64,000 bases of DNA from Penelope pileata (Eukaryota; Chordata; Aves; Galliformes; Cracidae), in the NCBI GenBank assembly GCA_013396635.1, contig WBMW01000597.1, positions 259,144 through 323,143 of the forward strand, in the 5' to 3' direction. Under the pieces are notes generated by a model, which made no database searches, was not told the origin of the DNA, and was given only the letters and a program-made list of their open reading frames with translations. Below, in pieces: positions 25,601 to 38,765 of the stretch (positions are counted from its first letter, which is position 1; each line of letters starts with the position of its first letter). Both the position numbers and the translations under genes were made by a program.

Positions 25601-28600
25601 GTTTCCCCTTCTGAGTGATACTGGCTCTCCTTTTGTTCTAGAATGTGTCCTTGGTACATTTTTATGTTTCTTGATCACCAAGCAGAAGTTCTCTGTGTAA
25701 CATGGTGCAGTCACTGCAGTAGCTGTAGGTGCCAGGTGTGTAGTGTGAAGGCTGATTTAAGTTAATGACCAGCCAGTATTTTAGAATTCAAGCCCTATAA
25801 AATGTCTCACTTTAAACTACATAAGAATACAGGTGTATGGAGGTCACTGGAAAGTCTTTGGCAAATTTTGCATTTCAGAAAATGCTATTACTGGTAGTAA
25901 TTTCATTGAAAAAGCTCATATTAAATGATACCCCTTCAGATTTTTTGGAGGAAATTCAAAAATTATCGGAATGAGGTGCGTTAGCTTTTTCCACACAAAT
26001 TTCTTATTTGTCTTCAAAACGGAAGGTAGTAACTTACAGTCAGATATTTTTGTTGTGTGTTTTTAATTGCACACAAGTTCTGTAAAGTTGTGTTTTTAAT
26101 TACAGCACTAAATCTTTGGATTAATTTTTGATTTTCACAAAAGCTATTAGTGTTTAACTTTTCTCTTTATTTAGGAACTAGAAAAAAAATCTAAAAGAAG
26201 CAGCTTCCATCTTTGCTGTAGTGCCATTTAATGACAAAGACAGTGCTTTAATTTTTAGATTTTCGTTAAAAACCTTTTTGGATCTCTGTAGTTCCAGCCC
26301 AAAACTTGCTTTTCCACCTGGTGGATGGTGGTACCCCACAGAAGGATGCTCATCTGACAGCTGGACACAGCTCCTCAGCCTCAGCTGGAAGTGATCCCAA
26401 AGACCCAAGGACTCAGCTTAAATACACTGAACAGTTGGATAGAATGGATACTGCTGTGGTAGGTGATCTTGGTTCTCTTTCTTTGTCAATGTGGCAATGG
26501 AAATTCAATTAGAAGATAATCTTATTGTGAACTTTTTAATGAGGAGAGCTTCCTTGTAATGATAAAATTGCGAAGGGATTAATCACCTGATTGAATTACA
26601 GGGAGAAAAGACATCTTCCAATAGGATTTCCATTTAACGTATTCTGAACGCTCCTTGTATTTGGAATCAACAGGATGATTCCTCTGGGAGCTTTCCAGGT
26701 TCTTTGCAGATCTTGCACCCATTTCTTGCATTATTTCTGTAACAGCATCTGTGCTGGCCGGGCAGCTGCCACGGAGAGGAGCTGTTTGGCTGCACACTGC
26801 CCTCCTTTGGTTCCTGGGAAAACAAGCAAACAAGCACTCATCAGCCTGCTCTGCACGTGTCTTTCTGCTGATTTTTGTCTCATGTCCAACCCCGAAATGT
26901 TGTGGGTCTGTGCACTCCACAGCAAGCCTTCAAGCAACAGTTTTTGCTTATTGTCCTCCATGTAGGGCCAAGTGCCGTGGCTGCTCAAAGCACTGCATTT
27001 CCCAGATGGTGCATGTGCATTTCAGCTGTAGTTTTATGTTTTACTTAATGTGATCTTCCTGCAACCTGTCACACAGCTCCTGGTGCCCTACACTGCCTCT
27101 AGCAGTGCCCCTGCTGCCTTCCTCAGGTTGAATGTAGCAGATGCACTGGTGATGTGCCAAATCAAATCAGCCTCTTGATCCAATGGAATACATTTTTTTC
27201 CTTCTCAGCATATCACACTGGATCAGCAGATGAGATGCCTGGGTTCAGTGAGATACCTGCTCTTACAGGAGTCCAAAATCTCCACAGTCCACCTGGAGAA
27301 GAGCCCTGGCTCAGCCAGTTCTGGTGTTAAACCCACACTGAGCTCCTCGTTATTCTCAGAGGTCTGCTCAACAGAGCAAGAAATGCCAGATTTATGAGAG
27401 ATGGAACAGAAAGATGGAGCTCAACAGATAGAACTTCTTTTTATTTTGTGGTTTTCCTTTGTCTACAGGCTAAAAATCCCAGGAAAATGAGGACAGACAG
27501 GATGCATGGCTCTCCCAAGTCCACCAGCTAAGTGTGGCAATAACATGAGCAGGAGGATGGCAGGCTTTTCTCCTTTGCTCAGCAGCCTCATACTCCTTGA
27601 GACTAAAATGCATAATGTAGGGATGCTGCAAGGAAATGTTTAAATCCAACCCCAAAATTTGTTTCCAATTAGTTCTCAAAAAAAAAAAAATCCATAGAAA
27701 CATTTCTGTTTAGATTTGTTTTCTGACATCGCCTAAGCAACCTGCCAAAATGCCTGAATCTTTGTGTTTCATATTGTACTGTTTGCTTGGGTTATTTTTG
27801 TGCACCTATGCATGAATGCTTCGGAAATGGCTTTTTTTTTTTCTCTTTAGAAATACGTTCCAAACAAATACTTCAAAACAATGACATAAGAGTTTGCTTA
27901 AATTTGTGCCACGTTACACTCATTGTCATTTATCACTCTTCAGAGGGATCACCAGCATCACTGGGAAGGCTTCTAGGAACTCACTGACAAAACTGTAGCA
28001 GAGTGTTTCATTTCTCTTAACACCAATCTGATTCTGCAACCCTTTGTGATTTTTGATTGATTGCTTTGTCTTGTCTCATCACAGCCAGGGCAGCTGTTGC
28101 AGCAGCTAGGTAGAGGGCCAGGGGACAGCCCTGCCTCAGCTTCCACCCTGCAAGGGAAGGATCACACTGCTGCTTCTTGTTATCACATCTGGAGAAATCA
28201 AGCACCCATATATGGTAGGGTCAGATAGCTTTGCTTTAATCGATTGTGAGTAATGTGACAGTGTTCAAGTTACTTTTGTTTTCTGCTTCCAGATAAGCTC
28301 ACAATGATTGTGAAAAATGGATCTGGAGTCTTTTCCTTAACAGCTGTACAAGCTGCTCTTTTAGAAATGGAAGGATTCATTTCTAGCCACCTGGGCTATG
28401 GTACACCAAGTAAATGCTGGCTGATGGGGCTTTACAAGGCTCACAGAAACTGGCACACTGCAACCATATCTGCGCTGTGCCAGTTCCAGCTATGCTGTGC
28501 ATTCCTTTTCTAGGAGTTTCTACTCCCTGTGGAACCAGAATGCTGTAATGTAGCAGGGAAACACTAACATCTTAGGATGGATTCCTTGACTGCTGACAGA

Positions 28601-30197
28601 CCAACACGAGCTTCCTCACAAACTGAACGTGGTTATCAGATATGTTCTGTCTGTCCTAGCACTCAGACAAACTGACAGTGGTGCAGGCCTTCATCTCCAT
28701 TTGTCCAGCACACTTCAGCAGCCACTCTACACGGTGACAGCTGCTCTGTAATCTGAGATCCCCTCACAAGTTCGATGACCAAGTGGGTTTGAGCATCTGT
28801 TCTGACCCTGTAGCAGAGGCCATGCAGATCTGTGCCCTGGGTGCTGCAGGATCGCTGCAGGATGTGTTTTAGCCAGTTGTACAGCCCTGAGGTTTAAAGA
28901 CTTTAAGCCACAACCCTTCACAGGCTGCTCTGGTGAATTTTGTTTGGTGTAACCTCCAGCCAGTGGATCCCACAGTCCCCTTTGTGTCTCAGAACAGCCC
29001 TTCCTGCCAAGAAGCGTGCTTGATCCAGCAGTAAGCTCATCGTGGAAGTTTAGTTCCAAAGATGTGCCTAGCCAGGTTCAACTTAGGGTTTGAAACAAAG
29101 GGATAATAATATTGTTGTAATAATTATAGTTAGAGTGGTTGTTACTGATATTGTTCCTAGGAACTGATTCTGTTAGGCAGAGGTTGTACCATTAGCATCA
29201 GGAATTGTTTTTTATTAAAAATGCATTGGTGAGCTTCTGCCAATTTTCTCAGCCTTCTTGTTGTGTTTCTTTAAGATGAGTTACTTTGGAAAAACAACCA
29301 GCTGAGTTCCCAGGTGGAACGCCTAAGACTGGAAGTGAAACAGCTTACCAGGCTCCAGGAGACAGTTGCTCTGCTGCAGGACAGCCAGAGGTAGGGGCTG
29401 ACCTCAGGTATGGCCCCCAGCTCGCCTGTCCCAGCAGGAGGTGGCACCCTGTGTCCCAGCAGAACTCCTGCGGCCCTGGGTCCCATGTGCTTGTTGTAAC
29501 ACCCCTGCACCAGTGGCACGTTCATTAATTCAGGGCTTTGACATCTGAGCAAGCTATTTTGAGGCTATGGACTTTAAAGCCAGGATAGAAAAATGCCAGT
29601 TCAATGAGTGGGAAGTCAGGAATACTCTGGCCATGATTAAACTGCTTTCTTAGAAATAAGTGTCACAGGTCAAAATCAGAGGCTTTGTCTTTTGCAGCCA
29701 CAGGGCTCTGCTGATGGGCTTCCAGCTCTTCTAGCACACACTATGAATCTCTGCAACACGGTTTGAATGGTTGCAGTCAGTTATTAATCACTGTAAGCCA
29801 CTTATGCACAAAATCTTAAAATGAGTCATAACTGTAGTTGTGGTTTTTTAGAAACACAGAGATTTCAACGTCTTTCGTGTGAATTTGAGTAAATAGAAGT
29901 CAGTGTATCAGCTTGGGAAAAATCTTTCTAATCATAGCAAGCTTACTGAATGCATGCTCACCGTGTTAATCTTTCTTTGCAACAATCTCACCCAGGTCCT
30001 TAGCGTCCACAACCAGCTTCTTGCTGCAACAGCTGAATAAAGCAAGCAGTCATCCTGCCCACAAAACAACTCTTCCTTCTGAAAAATGCATCGTTCAGGA
30101 GCCACCATCCCTGCTGGGGAGAACTGCATCGCTGCCATCGCTGTACAGCTCTGCCCAGTGCTGCAGTTCAGAGCAGTTATGCAGTTGTCCTCTGTAA
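22681..30197 (+). CDS. LRRC36: LRRC36-like, middle and C-terminal exons only
   Basis: Phase-consistent exons: 22681-23130, 23608-23819, 25296-25446, 26298-26458, 27209-27323, 29276-29390, 29996-30197, giving about 468 residues and a TAA stop. Human LRRC36 is about 754. Clear matches are SPERNIIRNSS in the first exon, VTAVLQQLLKLVDCHWSGSG in the third, the coiled coil from DELLWKNNQLSSQV in the sixth, and FLLQQLNKASS in the last. The 27209 exon and its weak GTGTTA donor are the least certain. The first exon needs one carried base, so more coding exons must lie upstream, but no LRR-coding exon was found back to the promoter. LRRC36 has been reported as a nuclear-receptor (ROR gamma) binding protein; its role here is unknown. 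It could be a shortened gene or a decaying one. Confidence 0.72.
24500..24560 (+). mobile_element. possible degraded CR1 3' end
   Basis: GGGTCTGACTAGATGGTCTC with following CAGTCTTAAACTG resembles the CR1 3' end, but the match is short and diverged. It lies in an LRRC36 intron. Confidence 0.35.
24748..25158 (+). other. unexplained 136-codon open frame in an LRRC36 intron
   Basis: An uninterrupted frame between the second and third recognised LRRC36 exons is rich in Cys (FQCHKD, CYCSGRNC). It has no clear splice borders joining it to LRRC36 in phase and no recognised domain. Chance is the simplest explanation. Confidence 0.12.
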
Positions 30198-30387
30198 AGG
30201 GAATAGAATTGACATGAAATATGGATTATGTTTGTTTTTACATTCTATGAGATCTCTTGCTGTATTTGAAGCTGCTGAATCTTAATCCTTGCATCGGTTG
30301 TTTCTCAGCATCTTCCTGCTCCTATTTTCCCCTGTGTTCTTCTGCCACATTTATTGCATTAACAAAAAGTGGGGATGACTCCTGTGT

Positions 30388-30393
30388 AATAAA
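30388..30393 (+). other. LRRC36: LRRC36 poly(A) signal
   Basis: AATAAA about 190 bases after the LRRC36 stop codon, followed by TTTGATCTG and a GT-rich stretch. It gives a short 3' UTR of about 210 bases. Confidence 0.6.
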
Positions 30394-33300
30394 ATTTGAT
30401 CTGAGATCATGCCGTGCTGGGAAGAGAGTAATTTAGTTAATGCAATTCGCTCTGAAATGGAACTGAATCAATATTCCAGCACAGTGCTGGCAGCGTGTAG
30501 CTGGCAATGAAATATTGCTTGTAACATTTATATTCAACCCAGTATCTCAGGGCACTGACTGCAAACATTTGAAGTTCTAGTCCCAGGTTTAGATTTACTC
30601 CTCTGAGATAGTGATTGAGCCACCAGGCCACAAGCTGCTCTCTGAATCTTGTCTGAACAGAATTTGCTGCTGGAAAAGAGGGAAGTGGAAAAGTACTGAG
30701 GAAGGCAGGGCAGACAGGGAAGTTGCTTTGCCTGGCTCGAGGCCAAGGATCTGCAGGGTGCCAGTGCAGTGCACTCAGCAGAGGGATGCTCGCTGAGGGA
30801 GGGGTGAGTCCTGTCCTGCACTGCCTCCATCTGCAGCTCACACCCGGGTCTGTGAGCGTGCAATGCCTTTTTATTGCATTCCTCTCCCAGTGTATTTCAG
30901 GGCAAGCTGCCACACAGAAGAGCAGCGTTTCTTGGAACAGCAACATCTGTAAGCTCTTCCTTGTGCTCCGCCTTTGCAGGGACAAAGGGTAAGACCTTGC
31001 TGGGCTTATTGCCATCCACTGCCTCGTTCTTCTGGGTATGAATCTACATCCTCGTGGATGATCCCTCCTCATCAGTTATCTCTGGCCAAAGCACTCATCC
31101 CTGAGAAAAGTGACCTCTTGGAGGAGCCAGGCTCCTATCCCAGGCACACAAGTTGCTGCCAAAGTGTGAAGCCCTTCTTTTAGTACAGACACGACCCTGA
31201 TGGACTTTGGATCAGCCTAGAAGCTCTCTAGGGAAGTGTCCTGTGGCAGAGAAATAGCTTGTTCTGGGGAAATTTAAGGTCATGTTTTGGTAACGTCCCA
31301 CCTGGCCAGCATCACTCTTTCCACCAGTGTGGGACTGCAGTTTAAGCTGCACTCTTTTTCTTCCTGCACGGTCTGATGAGGCATTTCCAGGACAATCATG
31401 TTTTTGCACATGTCAAAAGAGAAACCACCCAAAAGCTTTCAACTTGAAGATGGCTGCAAGACTGAAGAAAAGCTGTGGGAATCCCTGCGTGCCAGCTGCT
31501 CGTGTCTCCTGGATTTTTCACCAGGCAGCCCAGTGCAATTGTCATGAATAATTCATTGTACGACTGCCGGAGCTGCCGTGGGGCTGGAATGAAGAGCAGC
31601 TCCTTTTAGCTGTGCTAAGAAGCGGTCTGAGCAATGTCTGGGGTTTGTGGTTGTTCTGTGCAGCTGGAGGAGGCCTTGCAGAGCAGCTCCCTGGCTGGGG
31701 ATTTTGCTGCTTGGCCCCAGCAGCCCTACGCAGGGGGCTGGAGCTGGACCAACGTCAGCTCTAACCCGGTGAGCTCTCAGCCTGCTGCCATCCCTTGATA
31801 CAATTTCCTCCTATCCACAGCAGCTATGCAGCGAGATGAGGCTTTTACAGAGCTGTTTTCATGCTGCAAACCTCTTCTGCTTTGCAGTTTGTCACAGATT
31901 TTCCAGGACAGAGCTCGTGCTGGCGTTCCCACAGGGCCCCGCAGATGCCAAGAGGCCCGGAAATTTACAGAGAGGGAGAAGTGTTCATCTCACTGCCAGA
32001 CACTGGTAATTTCTCTTGGCCTCAGCTCCTGATTTATTGATGTGAACTTAATGACACCCGAGCAAGGAGCCCAGGAAGGCATCAGATCAAACACAGGCTG
32101 ACTTCATTTGATTAAAAAAAGCCCCAAGCTTCCCATGGCCAGCCACGTTACCCGCTGGATCTGCGCTGACCGAAGGGACCCACCAAATCCCACGGTGAAG
32201 AATGTCATTCCCATGGTCAACCCGTGGTGCTGTCGAGCCCAAAAATGAGATCTTTTTAAATGATCTGTTTCAGTGGAACAGCCACAAAGAAAAGGTTTCA
32301 TTGCTTCCCTTGGAAGTGATTGAAGTTAGCATCCAGTGACTGACGTTAGCATCATCTGTAAAAAGCTGCCTCTTGTTTCCAGCTGGAAGCTTTCTAACTT
32401 CAGCTTCATCTCTTAAATAAAAAACTGTGGATAGTTTCTGCATCAGGCTGCGAGCAAGCTGTTAAGGAGTTCCATCTGCCTTCAGAGAGGATGAGCTCGT
32501 CTTGCCTTGTCCACCAGGCTTGGAATTGTTTCTGAGTTTGCCTGAAACCTCAGTTTTTCATCATCTTTTTAAAGGTGTTGCTGAACCCAGTGGTACCCAG
32601 TGATGGTTTTAGTGCTAGGACGCACAAAGTCGGCATGGGCAGGAGGGAGCCATGTTAGCATGGGAAAGAGGAATGTCAGCATTAAACCCAAAAGCACCCA
32701 TGGGGAGTGCTGTACCCGTTGAGTATTGCTAGTGGTGGTGGTGAAGATGATCTGGCTCGTAACACAGATCTCTGGGAAGGGAGCTTGGGTCAACCCAACC
32801 CACCCTGCTCCCAACCACGGGAGCTGCCCTGCAGCACTGCAGTGGGGGAGCGCTGCTCACCCCCACCCTACAGAGGTGCTTCTCCCTATGGAAGCTGAAG
32901 AGCTGGGACCTTGTAGCCCAGGGACCTGCCTTCTGCACGCCAGGAAGGGCCTTGGATCTGTGTGAGCACGAGAAGGAAAATGCCAGGGGTGAGCTTGCAT
33001 AAAGAGCTTGCATAAATTAACGAGGACCGAGACCGTTAATTAGCCCTTGGGGTTAGCAGGTCCAAAACCACGTGTACTAAAGAGCAGGAGTTGGAGGACT
33101 ACGCGTATTCTTCGTCATGCTCCTGCTGCCATGAAGACTTTGCCCTCTTTTTTGCTTCCTTCCTCAACCCCCAGCGATTCCATTGGGACAACGACGACAG
33201 AGTGGGGGTTTGCTCTTGCCATCCCATCGTTTCTCCTCCAGGCTGTTCCTAACGTTGCACAGCCAAACCCATCGATACCCGCTCAGCTGAGCCCCTGGGC

Positions 33301-33951
33301 TGCATGCCTCGCTGGCGGGCTGGGAGATCAGCCCTGGGGTTGCCTGACGGATGCAGCAGGCGGGTGCAAGGCCTGGGATGCACGGGAGCAGGGAGAACGG
33401 ACCCGAGCCAAGGGGAAGGAACACATGGAAAGGGGAAAAAGGCTCTGAGGCTGCAAGCTCAGTGCCTGGGACCTTGATCAGTGCAAGCAACGTAAATGCT
33501 GGCTGAGACACCTTCCGCCCGCTGGCTCCTCCGCTGCCAGGGAATTACATGCTGGCTGCAAAGTGTCTTTCTGCTCCTGGTGCGGAGCCAGCTCCAGAGC
33601 AAACCTTGGCCAGCACTAATTCATTAGTGCGGGGGAAGTGGCTGCGAGCCCTTTGTTTGGGCTGTGTCACTTTGCATCACTGACAGCGGCCCTGAAGCTG
33701 ATGTTTGGAGCTCGGGGCTGTCCTGTGGCACCGCTTCAGGCTTCACCAGGAGGGCAGGCAGAGCCCCTGCTCCCCAGGGAGTTCTGTGCTGACCCAGCTC
33801 ACTCCAGGGACACGGCTGCTCCTCCAGGGACAGGTGCTGCATCTGCCTTTGCTCAGCTCCAGGAGGTGCCCAGCAGCCCAGCGCTTGCTGAGGTCTCTGG
33901 TCCCATCTGCAGCGTGTCCATTGATGTGGAAGCACAAAGCTGCTGAGGCCC

Positions 33952-34110
33952 CACCAGCTCGTTCATAAAGATGTTAGATGGTGTTGGCCCTGCAGTTGAT
34001 CCCCAAGGAACGCCAACAACCCACATCAGTTGGCCTTCAGCCTGAACCTGGTGGCCTGACCAGTTTTCCACCCCCCAGCCATCCTGTTCCTGTGTCTCCT
34101 GGAGGAAAAC
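33952..34110 (-). mobile_element. CR1 LINE internal fragment
   Basis: The plus strand reads GTTCATAAAGATGTTAGATG then GTTGATCCCCAAGGAACGCC, a diverged form of the text found upstream in reversed CR1 copies. No open reading frame of the element survives. Confidence 0.6.
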
Positions 34111-34369
34111 CACGTGCTGAAGTCCAGGTGAGTATCCCGTGTTCTCCCCTTGGCCACCCGCTGCTTTGCCGTGGGGTTGGCCAGGAGTGCCCTGCCCTTG
34201 GTAGGTCCATGGTGGCCATTCCCAGTCACCTGCGTGTCCTTGGTGTGCCCAGAAAGAGCTCCCAGGAGCCCTGCCTCCACCACCTCCGGCACTGAAGGGT
34301 TGTTCTCCAGATTCTCCTCCTCACCCTTTCTAAAGCAGGATGTGACCTTGCATTTTTCCATATCTTTCA

Positions 34370-34545
34370 AGCACTGGCACAGCTGCCCAGGGAGTGGTGG
34401 AGTCACCATCCCTGGAGGTGTTCAGAAAACTTAGAGATGTGGCACTTGGGGACATGGCTCCGTGGCCATGGTGGGATGGGCTGGGGTTGGACTGGGTGAT
34501 CTGAGAGGGCTTTTCCAACCTTAATGTCTCTATGATTCTGTGTAT
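34370..34545 (+). mobile_element. CR1 LINE 3' fragment
   Basis: GCTGCCCAGGGAGTGGTGGA, then GTTGGACTGGGTGATCTGAG, CTTTTCCAACCTTAATG and TCTATGATTCTGTG give the full order of the CR1 3' end on the plus strand. It is one of the best preserved copies in the window. Confidence 0.88.
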
Positions 34546-36247
34546 GTGCCACTCCATACTCTATGATTTGCCACTTTACATCAGCAATCTCCCCAATCAC
34601 GAGGACCTTTCCCCGATTTTGGGTTGGGGCCTCATGTCAACGTTGGCCAACATCTCCTCTCCACGTTGACCGTCCCATTGGCAAACACGCTCTCACCGCA
34701 CCGTGTCAGGTGCATCCCATCAGCCCTTCTCCTTCCTCACACAGGGTTTCATGGCCGTGGGAGCCAAGGCCCAACCTGTGACACCTGCTGCCAGCTCGTC
34801 TTCTCCTCTTTGGGGGCATCCAGGGCTGCTGGTCCCTTTGCCCACCAGACCGTGCCTCTGTGTGCTGGGAGCTGTCAGGAGCATTGCCCACTGGGACTGG
34901 GCTTTTTCTAAATCCCTGTTAATTTCTCATCAGGACACATCCCTCCTGTATCCTTTAGTTGCCCTCTTCCTTATAGCTTCAGCTCAGATTTTTTGTGTCT
35001 GTAGTAGTCATGAAGACCAATGTTTGAGACGTGGTCCTTGTACTTACCTGGCTTCAACCTTGCGTAGGGGCCGTGTGATGCATCTGTAATGCAGATACAG
35101 CTGCAGCTTTCACGTGCCTTCTTCTAAAGAGTCTCCACCACCTCCTGTGGGGTGAACGGGGTGAGCCTTGTACGCTCAGATGCAACCAGCAGCTCTCCAG
35201 CACATCACTGTGCTCCTCTTTAGAATATTTTCATTTTCGGTGAAGACCCAAATCAACATCTCAGTGTTCCCCATCACTCTGGGGGATGACTGACTTCTTT
35301 TTGGGTTGTTCTTGGCCACCCTGCAGCCATTGGACCCCGCTGGGTTTTGCCAGCACTGATGGCCCTGGGGCTGCCTTGGCACAGCTGGGATGTCGGTGCC
35401 ACCCAGCCTGGCGTGTGCCCATCGCTGTCCTTTGCCATCTGTTTGCTCTCCAACCCATTGTGGTGCAGCTGCCCACCCTGGGGCACCTCCCCATTGTCCC
35501 CAGTGTCCCCGCAGAGCCACCCTGATGTGAGACCCTAACAGTGCTCCGCCACCAGCTCCTGTCCTGGGTCAGCCCTACGGGCAAGGGACACCTCATCACA
35601 AAATGTCCCTCCTTGTCACATCCTCCACGCCCACAGGGACATGGACCGGGTGGACGTTTGGTGCTGAGCCCCAGGAACGCGGTTCAGCCCAGCTCTGGGC
35701 ATTTTGCACCTCCTTTTTGGGCAACGGTGTCAGCAAAGGGAGAAAGACCCCGGGCAGGGGGCACAGACAGCCCCTCAATCCCTGCGACCTGCTCGAAGCA
35801 GAGCACCCCCAGCCCATCACCGTGCCAGGAGCAATGCAGAAACCAGCGCAGGAGCAGCCCGCCAGCTTCCTGCACTGACAGAGCAGCCGAGGGGATGCAG
35901 GGGGACGTGAGCTGATGGGGGGCCGAGTGGGTCTGAGAGCCCCGTTGCCTCCCAGCCCATCCCCGGTGCTTGGGCAGCACTGGGGTGGCAGCACCCAGCG
36001 CCCAGCACCCGCCCCAGCCCCGAGCGCGGCTGCTTCCCAGGGATGGTTACCAGGAGCCCGTGTGTTTGGTTGCAAACAGAGCGGGGGCCGGAGCCAGGCG
36101 CCGTGTTTGTGCCTGCGGTTGCTCAGGCAACTCGGGGCCAGCCAGGAAGCGAGCCCTGGGGCTGGCCAGGACGGACGGATGGACAGACGGACAGACACGG
36201 GCTCTTGCGGAACATGACCGGACGCGGGGTGTCAGTGCGGAGGGGGC

Positions 36248-36253
36248 TTTATT
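36248..36253 (-). other. TPPP3: TPPP3 poly(A) signal
   Basis: AATAAA on the minus strand about 500 bases after the TPPP3 stop codon, in a very GC-rich 3' UTR. No other canonical signal was seen between it and the stop. Confidence 0.7.
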
Positions 36254-36752
36254 GCGGGGTCACAGCGCGGGGCTGCAGCATCCTTTGGTTCGGGCTCCTC
36301 GGAGGCAGTGGGAGCCCACGTGGGTGCAGATGTGGGGACCTTTGGCATCGACCGGGGGACACTGAGTGGGGCGTGGGATGGGTCCCCTACACCGACCCCA
36401 TCCATCCCGGGAGTGGCAGTGGGAGATGGGGCGGAGGGAAGGCTGTGGTGCTGGGGTGGGGAGCACAGGGCTGCGGGGAGGACGGGGCTGCGGTCCCATG
36501 GGGACTGAGGTAGGGAAGGCCGAGGTGCCGGCAGGGCACCCCGAGGAGCAGCGCTGCCGGGGGCGGGGGCAGCGGGAGGGGACAGGGGGTGACGCACAGG
36601 GACGGACGCGGCCGTGCTGGGGCAGAGGAGCCCGGCTGCTCGCCTCTGGCATCCGACATCCCACCAGCACGGGGCCGGCCCCAGAGCAGCCTCCCAGCCC
36701 CGCAGCACATGGGCATGTCCCGAGGCCAACGCGTGGGCGCCAGGGGCAGTCC

Positions 36753-38078
36753 CTACTTCTTCACTTTGGCATCATAGGTGCCCGCGTTCTTGTAGGCGCT
36801 GACGTAGCCGCTGTTGTCCACGATGTTCTCCCGGCCGCTCTTCCCCTTGCCTTTGCCCGTCTCGTCGAAGCGCTCCTTATGGGACCCCGTGTACTTGGAG
36901 GTGTCCGTCAGCCGCTCCACGGCGCCCACATTCTTGGCTTTCTGCATGGGGACACGGCCAACACGGGTGAGCTGCTGGCACAACCCTGCCGAGCTCCTGA
37001 TGCCCACCGGCGACCCCATGCAGCCCAAACCCATGGCCGTGGGGCTCCCACAAAGCGGGCACAGCCCCATCCTGCCCCACCGGTGCTCACCGTGACGCCC
37101 ACGTTGATGGGCTCCTTCCCAGCCACCAGCTGGCAGATGGCCTCGTACGCCTCCTCCTTGCTCTTGTCCTTAAAGCGCTTCGGGGCCAGCTCCTCCAGGG
37201 CCTTCTTGAACTCCTCGTAGTTGATGACGCGGGCTGTCTTCCCCCTGCAAGCGCCGGGATGCTGTTAGCATCACCCCTGTGCCTCTGTACAAGGTGCTGG
37301 ACCGGCTGCAGCTGCACCGCGGGGACCCTGAAATTCTCTTCCACCAACATGGGGTTCCTCAAATATCTCTGAAATGCAGCGGTGCTGAGCTCTGGGCTCT
37401 GTGCAGCCCCGTGATGCTACAGCCCCTGGTGCCCAGACCTCCCCTGGGTGCTGGGATTTGGGTGCTGGGGGCAGGAGGGGATGCACACCTGTTACTCCTG
37501 GCCCAGCATCCTCTCCCTGTTGCCAGATCTGGCACAGAGCTGTCCTGCTGCATCCCTGCCTCTGTTTTCTGCAATTGCAAATTTCGGATCCCCCCTGTGC
37601 CTGGATCCTCTCAGTTCCAGCAGGGAACGAGGAACCCCTGGGCAGTGGCATGGGGGAAGCAGCATCCCCACCATCGTCACCTGTGTCATCATGTCCATGG
37701 GGACCCTGAAAGCAGCCCCAAGGGCCAGAACTCAGGGCCGTGCCACATCCCTGAGCATCCCATTGCTGGATGGGAAGCTGTGCATCCACCTCATCTGAGC
37801 ATGGCAGCAAAATCTGAGCTTCCCATCCCACAGATCCGGGCTGCACCTCCCCACGGGCCACGGCATCGCCCCCAGCCCCAGGTCACTTACTTCACCTTGG
37901 AGAAGACAATGTCCACGTCAGTGCCGGTGATGCTTTTGCCATCGATGACTTTGCAGTCCTTGCACAGCTTGGCCCAGTTCTTCCCATTCATCTCCTGCCC
38001 CGTGGCCTTGGTGTCACCGTAGATGGCGAACTTGCGGAAGCTCTCCTCCAGGGAGCCCATCTCAGCGCTCCCGGCCAT
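36753..38078 (-). CDS. TPPP3: TPPP3, tubulin polymerization-promoting protein 3
   Basis: Three coding exons: 37891-38078, 37091-37244 and 36753-36941. They join in phase to give exactly 176 residues, the same as human TPPP3. The start follows a CCGCAG acceptor, so at least one non-coding exon lies upstream. The p25-alpha family core is intact: ESFRKFAIYGDTKATGQEMN, GKNWAKLCKDCKVIDGKS (about residues 35-52), the DVDIVFSKVKGK segment, YEEFKKALEELAPKRFKDKS, and the C-terminus GYVSAYKNAGTYDAKVKK. The family binds and bundles microtubules in the cytoplasm. TPPP3 lacks the long N-terminal extension of TPPP, as here. The promoter and 5' UTR exon probably lie in or beyond the N gap at 38230-38292. 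Long frames on the plus strand over these exons are antisense shadows. Confidence 0.96.
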
Positions 38079-38229
38079 GGGGCTGCGGGGCGGGGGGGGC
38101 AGAAAGGCCCCGGTACCACCCGGACGCTGCCGACGGCTGAGCCGTGCCCTAAGGGATGGCGGATTCAGAACCAGAGCTGCCACCGCATCAGCCCATCCCC
38201 AGCTTGGCCACCGCCCGCTGCCCCCCCCC

Positions 38230-38292
38230 NNNNNNNNNNNNNNNNNNNNNNNNNNNNNNNNNNNNNNNNNNNNNNNNNNNNNNNNNNNNNNN
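38230..38292. other. assembly gap (N run)
   Basis: A run of 63 N follows a C homopolymer and precedes GC-rich sequence. It lies just upstream of the first coding exon of TPPP3 and probably hides part of its promoter or first exon. Confidence 0.98.
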
Positions 38293-38383
38293 CCGGTTCC
38301 TGCGGGGGGAGCCGGGAGGGGGTCCCGGCTCTGCTCTGGTACCCAGAGCCCTCCCCGGCTTTATGAGAAGGGAACCTGCGGTT

Positions 38384-38765
38384 CCATTCTCTGTCTTCTC
38401 TCCTTTCTCCTTCATCCTCCCTCTTTTTTCCTCCATCCTCAGTCCTCTTTTCTCTGTCCTCCATCCTCAGTCCTCCACCCTTGGTCCTTCATCCTCCATC
38501 TTCTATCTTCCATCCTCCATCTTCCATCTTCCACTTTCTTTTTTTCCTCCAACCTCCCATCCTCAGTCCTTCATCCTCCATCCTTGGTCCTCCATCTTCT
38601 ATCCTCCACCCTCTGTCTTCCATTCTCTGTCCTCCCTCTTTTTTCCTCCGTCCTCTGTCCTCCATCTTCCATCCTTGGTCCTCCATCCTTAATCCTACAC
38701 ACTGCTACATCTTCTGTCCTCCATCCTCCACCTCTGCCTTCTGCCCTTACTCTTCTTCCCACCCC
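38384..38765. repeat. polypyrimidine tandem repeat (CCTCCAT-like)
   Basis: About 380 bases on the plus strand consist almost wholly of C and T, built from imperfect TCCTCCATCCTC-type units with interspersed CTTCCATCTTCCA. The strand bias is extreme: one strand pyrimidine, the other purine. Long open frames across it on both strands come from the repeat and are not genes. It lies upstream of TPPP3. Confidence 0.92.

Larger units (their letters stand above)
30420..36230. other. intergenic, LRRC36 to TPPP3
   Basis: Two genes converge on this 5.8-kb spacer. It becomes steadily more GC-rich toward TPPP3. Apart from CR1 fragments near 33.95-34.55 kb and a short GGACGGAC-type repeat at about 36169-36199, I recognise nothing. 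Long open frames between 35.2 and 36.2 kb occur on both strands at once and look like a side effect of low stop-codon density in GC-rich DNA. Confidence 0.5.

Noticed and set aside
28292..28513. open frame after a good acceptor in an LRRC36 intron
   Set aside because: It does not resemble LRRC36, and neighbouring exons already join in phase without it; possible chance.
35176..36198. multiple long frames on both strands
   Set aside because: Frames overlap on both strands in GC-rich intergenic DNA, with no domain, splice sites or conserved neighbour role.
36366..37220. 284-codon plus-strand open frame
   Set aside because: It lies over the 3' UTR and exons of TPPP3 on the opposite strand, in GC-rich DNA with few stop codons, and has no recognisable domain.
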